Source: Deferribacteres bacterium
GTDB taxonomy: Bacteria; Thermosulfidibacterota; Thermosulfidibacteria; Thermosulfidibacterales; Thermosulfidibacteraceae
Length of the DNA: 16,316 bases
Assembly (NCBI GenBank): GCA_013153205.1
Contig: JAADEW010000040.1
Coordinates: forward strand, 1-16,316
Reading direction: 5' to 3'
The notes under the pieces were generated by a model. That model was not told where the DNA came from and made no database searches. It saw only the letters and a list, made by a program, of their open reading frames with translations. The position numbers and the translations under genes were made by a program. Shown here in pieces: positions 13,706 to 16,316 of the stretch. Position 1 is the stretch's first letter, and each line of letters opens with the position of its first letter.

Positions 13706-15843
13706 AGGAGATAGTGATAGCATTTGCCGGAAACCCCAATGTGGGAAAGACCGCGTTAATCAACGCCATATCCGGAGCAAAGCTCAAGATAGGAAACTGG
13801 CCCGGAGTGACCGTTGAAAAGAGAGAAGCGGAGTTTGAGTTTGAGGGAAGAAGGTTCAGGCTGGTGGATTTGCCCGGTATCTACAGCTTGACCCCTTATA
13901 CCATAGAGGAGAGAATTGCACAGGAATTTCTCCTTGAAGAAAGGCCGGATGTGGTGGTGAACGTCATAGATGTCACAAACATAGAGAGAAACCTCTACCT
14001 GACCACCCAGCTTGCAGAGCTTGAGATTCCCATGGTGATTGCCCTGAACATGTGGGACGAGTTTAAGTCCAAGGGATTCCATCTTGATGTTGAAATGCTC
14101 TCTCAGATACTGCAGGTTCCCTGCGTGCCCACAGCCGCGGTGAGGGGAAAGGGAATAGACAGGCTCTTGAAAGAGGTGATAAGGGCTTACGAAAACCACA
14201 TCCTGCCGGCGAAAATGCGCTTCAACCGCGTAATAGAAGAGAAGATTGAGCGGCTTGAAGAAATGCTTAAAGAGAGAGAAATCCCTTACCCCTTAAGGTG
14301 GAGCGCAATAAAGATACTGGAAAAAGACGAGTTCTTCCTTGAGAAGGTGAAAAAATTCATCTCCGGCATGGAAGAAGAGATTGAAAGAATGCGCAGGGAG
14401 ATAGAAGACTACTTTGGAGAAGACATAGAAACGGTGATAGCAGAGCAGAGATACGGATACATAAACGGGCTCGTAAGAGAAGTCCTCAAAAAACCCGTTG
14501 AAAGGAAGATAGAGATAACCGACCTGATAGACAAGGTTTTTTTGAACCGTTTGTTAGGTATGCCTATCTTTTTCTTTCTCATCTACATGATGTTCAAGGT
14601 CACCTTTGACGGAAGCGCTCCTCTAATAGACTGGATTGACGGCTTTATAAACGGCTTTGTGGGCAAGTGGCTCAGCATAGGACTTTATGGAATGGGGGCT
14701 CCCCACTGGCTCGTTTCGCTTTTGATAGACGGGGTGCTAAGCGGAGTGGGACTGGTTCTCTCTTTCGTGCCCCTCATGTTCTTCCTCTATCTTTTCATGT
14801 CCATACTTGAGGAAAGCGGCTACATGGCGAGAGCCGCCTTTCTCATGGACAAAATCATGCATCTCGTCGGGCTTCACGGCAAGTCCTTTATCCCCATGGT
14901 GATAGGATTCGGCTGTAATGTCCCGGCCGTTCTGGCCACCAGAGTGCTTGAAAGCGAAAAGGACAGAAGGCTCACCGCCCTCCTGATACCCTTCATGTCC
15001 TGCGGAGCGAGGCTTCCCATATATGCACTTTTCACCGGGCTGTTCTTCAAAAAGCATCAGGCGGAAATCGTGTTTTCCCTTTACTTTATGGGGGTGGTGG
15101 TCTCTCTAATAGTGGGTATGATACTTCAAAAGACGGTGTTCAAAGGCGAATCACGCCCGTTTATAATGGAACTGCCCCCATACAGAATACCCACTGTGAA
15201 AATGCTCTGGAATTCCATATGGCTCAGAACGCGCTCTTTCATAAAAAAAGCCGGCACGGTGATTGCCGTAACCATGGTGATACTCTGGTTCTTCATGAAC
15301 ATACCTTACGGTTCTCCTCCTGAAAAAACCGTTCTGGGAAGGGTGGCAAGAACCGTAAGTCCCGTATTCTATCCTCTGGGATTCGGGAAAAACTGGAAAG
15401 CCATCGCCGCTTTAATCCCCGGAACCGTTGCCAAGGAGATAGTGGTGGGCGCTCTGGGACAGCTCTACGGCCTTGAAGAAGAGGTGAAGACCGAAAAAGC
15501 AGACACATCCTTCACGCAGGATTTGAAACAGCAGGTCCTGAATCTCAAAAATGCCCTCATAAAGTCCCTAAAAGGCATATTCGGAGGGTTTAAAACCGGC
15601 ATCTTTGAGGTGGAGGAGGAGAAAAACAGCGCTCTTGCCAGAATAAAAAGCGAATTCACCCCACTTTCAGCCTTCTCCTATATGGTCTTCTGCCTTCTCT
15701 GGATGCCGTGTGCCGCAACCCTCGGGGCGATATACAGCGAGTTTGGAGCAGGCACCCTCATGCTGTCCATTCTTCTCACCACCACCGTCCCTTACTCGGT
15801 GTCGGCTGTAATTTATAACCTGGGAAAAGTGATGGGCTTCTGA
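13702..15843 (+). CDS. feoB: Ferrous iron transporter FeoB
   Basis: A 713-residue inner-membrane Fe(II) transporter with an N-terminal GTPase. G1 is GNPNVGKT (10-17), G2 centres on Thr37 in NWPGVTVEK, G3 is DLPG (56-59), G4 is NMWD (116-119) and the G5 region is AAVRGKG. A helical guanine-dissociation-inhibitor region spans about 165-270, then come the membrane domains. The two Gate motifs carry their cysteines: GFGCNVPA (Cys405) and MSCGARLPIY (Cys434). A hydrophilic loop at about 590-650 lies between late membrane helices, as in other FeoB proteins. The protein ends shortly after the last helix with no FeoC-like extension. The frame is intact and it is the last gene of the feo operon. I see no terminator in the 91 bp before arsR. 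Confidence 0.97.
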   Translation: MKEIVIAFAGNPNVGKTALINAISGAKLKIGNWPGVTVEKREAEFEFEGRRFRLVDLPGIYSLTPYTIEERIAQEFLLEERPDVVVNVIDVTNIERNLYLTTQLAELEIPMVIALNMWDEFKSKGFHLDVEMLSQILQVPCVPTAAVRGKGIDRLLKEVIRAYENHILPAKMRFNRVIEEKIERLEEMLKEREIPYPLRWSAIKILEKDEFFLEKVKKFISGMEEEIERMRREIEDYFGEDIETVIAEQRYGYINGLVREVLKKPVERKIEITDLIDKVFLNRLLGMPIFFFLIYMMFKVTFDGSAPLIDWIDGFINGFVGKWLSIGLYGMGAPHWLVSLLIDGVLSGVGLVLSFVPLMFFLYLFMSILEESGYMARAAFLMDKIMHLVGLHGKSFIPMVIGFGCNVPAVLATRVLESEKDRRLTALLIPFMSCGARLPIYALFTGLFFKKHQAEIVFSLYFMGVVVSLIVGMILQKTVFKGESRPFIMELPPYRIPTVKMLWNSIWLRTRSFIKKAGTVIAVTMVILWFFMNIPYGSPPEKTVLGRVARTVSPVFYPLGFGKNWKAIAALIPGTVAKEIVVGALGQLYGLEEEVKTEKADTSFTQDLKQQVLNLKNALIKSLKGIFGGFKTGIFEVEEEKNSALARIKSEFTPLSAFSYMVFCLLWMPCAATLGAIYSEFGAGTLMLSILLTTTVPYSVSAVIYNLGKVMGF

Positions 15844-15898
15844 TGCCTCTATTTCCGTACCGCTTTCTCCACGGCACAAACTTATACCTTGAGTTCTG

Positions 15899-15927
15899 TT
15901 GACTATATGGCTATTTGGCTATATAGT
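15899..15927 (+). promoter_or_regulatory. Sigma70-like promoter of the arsR-type gene
   Basis: TTGACT (15899-15904), a 17-bp spacer, and TATAGT (15922-15927). Transcription should start at about 15933-15935, at or next to the ATG at 15935, predicting a leaderless or nearly leaderless mRNA. Both hexamers are five of six to consensus. Each lies in one arm of the palindrome at 15900-15929. Confidence 0.6.
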
Positions 15928-15929
15928 CA
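15900..15929. promoter_or_regulatory. 30-bp palindrome covering the arsR promoter, candidate auto-operator
   Basis: The arms TGACTATAT (15900-15908) and ATATAGTCA (15921-15929) are perfectly complementary over 9 bp; over the whole 30 bp, 12 of 15 pairs match. The left arm includes most of the -35 and the right arm contains the -10. ArsR/SmtB proteins bind long AT-rich inverted repeats of this kind and repress their own promoters, so autoregulation is a strong inference. Confidence 0.55.
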
Positions 15930-15934
15930 TATGC

Positions 15935-16315
15935 ATGGAAAAAATGGAAAAACAGTTCAAAGCGTTAGGGGACAGGACGAGGCTCAAAATTCTCTCCATA
16001 CTTTCGTTTCGCCCCTGTTGCGTCTGCGAAATAACGGACATCCTGGGACTTTCCCAGCCAACAGTAACAAGACATCTGCAGAAACTGACGGAAGCCGGTT
16101 TCCTTGAGGTAAGAAGGCACAGTTTTTACCAAATTTACAGGCTCCATCCAAAAGACCGTTTCTGCAGAGGGTTGTTGCATCTCGTTATAGAAAAGCTGAA
16201 ACAGGGAAAGGAATACGAAAGGCTTATGAAAAAGCTTAAAGAGGTGGAGAAACTGCCTTTTTCCGTTCTGGAATCCATGTTCCCGGAAGGATGGGGTTAT
16301 GAAGAGGTGTGTTAG
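15935..16315 (+). CDS. arsR: ArsR-family metalloregulator, probably arsenic-type
   Basis: A winged-helix repressor of about 126 residues. The fold is clear: FKALGDRTRLKILSIL (helix 1-2), CVCEITDILGLSQPTVTRHLQKLTEAGFLEVRR (helix-turn-helix and wing), then YQIYRLHP. Helix 3 begins with Cys28, Cys29 and Cys31 (PCCVCE), at the place of the CVC motif that binds As(III) in E. coli-type ArsR. The ligand may thus be arsenite, antimonite or another thiophilic metal. The C-terminal helical extension is typical. I chose ATG 15935 because the promoter lies inside the N-terminal part that a TTG at 15899 would add. The ATG at 15944 is another option. No Shine-Dalgarno precedes 15935. It follows feoB by 91 bp but has its own promoter, so it is unlikely to belong to the feo operon. 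Confidence 0.88.
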   Translation: MEKMEKQFKALGDRTRLKILSILSFRPCCVCEITDILGLSQPTVTRHLQKLTEAGFLEVRRHSFYQIYRLHPKDRFCRGLLHLVIEKLKQGKEYERLMKKLKEVEKLPFSVLESMFPEGWGYEEVC

Positions 16316-16316
16316 T
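16299..16316 (+). CDS. Possible start of a gene downstream of arsR, cut by the window edge
   Basis: An ATG at 16299 (MKRCVS...) overlaps the end of arsR in another frame, with GGAAGG (16285-16290) 8 nt upstream. A coupled gene is expected behind an ArsR regulator, often an exporter, permease or reductase. Six codons are too few to identify a product or exclude chance. Confidence 0.3.

Noticed and set aside
15520..15655. Hydrophilic insertion in FeoB (about residues 590-650) as a novel domain
   Set aside because: FeoB proteins, including the E. coli type, commonly carry a variable hydrophilic loop at this position, so it is ordinary.
15844..15898. Intrinsic terminator after feoB
   Set aside because: Only a 4-bp CCGT/ACGG pairing and no T-run were found, so no terminator is claimed.
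15899..15934. Extended N terminus (MTIWLFGYIVIC) of the ArsR protein from TTG 15899
   Set aside because: These bases are the promoter and palindrome. ArsR proteins do not have a hydrophobic N-terminal extension, and ATG 15935 gives the normal start.

Overview
The window is a gene-dense bacterial chromosome segment of roughly balanced base composition. Arginine is mostly AGA/AGG, isoleucine is often ATA, and the proteins are rich in charged residues (long K/E tracts). Together with very short or overlapping gene junctions, this suggests a thermophilic, deep-branching bacterium, possibly Aquificota-like. That placement is inference from sequence style only. I see no mobile element, CRISPR array, tRNA or rRNA. 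No stretch longer than about 275 bp lacks a gene.

Layout. (1) The left edge (1-290) is a divergent regulatory region. A gene leaves the window on the minus strand, and a plus-strand operon begins with two regulators, MarR-like (291-722) and TetR-like (767-1366). (2) The same operon continues with a tripartite drug-efflux system: TolC-like outer-membrane channel, EmrA/HlyD-like adaptor and EmrB-like 14-TM transporter (1363-5380). (3) The last pump gene overlaps the first gene of a proteostasis cluster, tig-clpP-clpX-lon (5370-10971): trigger factor, the ClpXP protease and Lon. A candidate internal promoter in the 3' end of emrB may give the cluster its own transcription. (4) Convergent to lon, on the minus strand, is a two-gene operon of an M29-family aminopeptidase and a two-TM, RCK-domain potassium channel (10976-13113). 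The coding regions overlap by 40 bp. (5) Divergent from it is a ferrous-iron uptake operon, feoA-feoA-feoB (13249-15843), behind a good promoter. (6) At the right edge is an ArsR-family regulator with a Cys-rich CCVCE sensor motif (15935-16315). Its promoter is embedded in a dyad, and its start codon lies about where transcription should begin. A further gene may start at 16299.

How the parts fit. The two repressors probably sense toxic compounds and control the pump. Trigger factor, ClpXP and Lon handle folding and degradation of cytosolic proteins. The M29 aminopeptidase could trim peptides these proteases release, although it is on the opposite strand. Feo imports Fe(II), and ArsR may control a downstream resistance gene outside the window.

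The coding content is largely of well-known families. The more notable signals are architectural: palindromes flanking or containing promoters at all three regulatory regions, two tiny cistrons bridging junctions of the efflux operon, a possible internal translation start that would make a soluble RCK subunit from the channel gene, and a hairpin that spans both stop codons of the convergent lon/channel pair.
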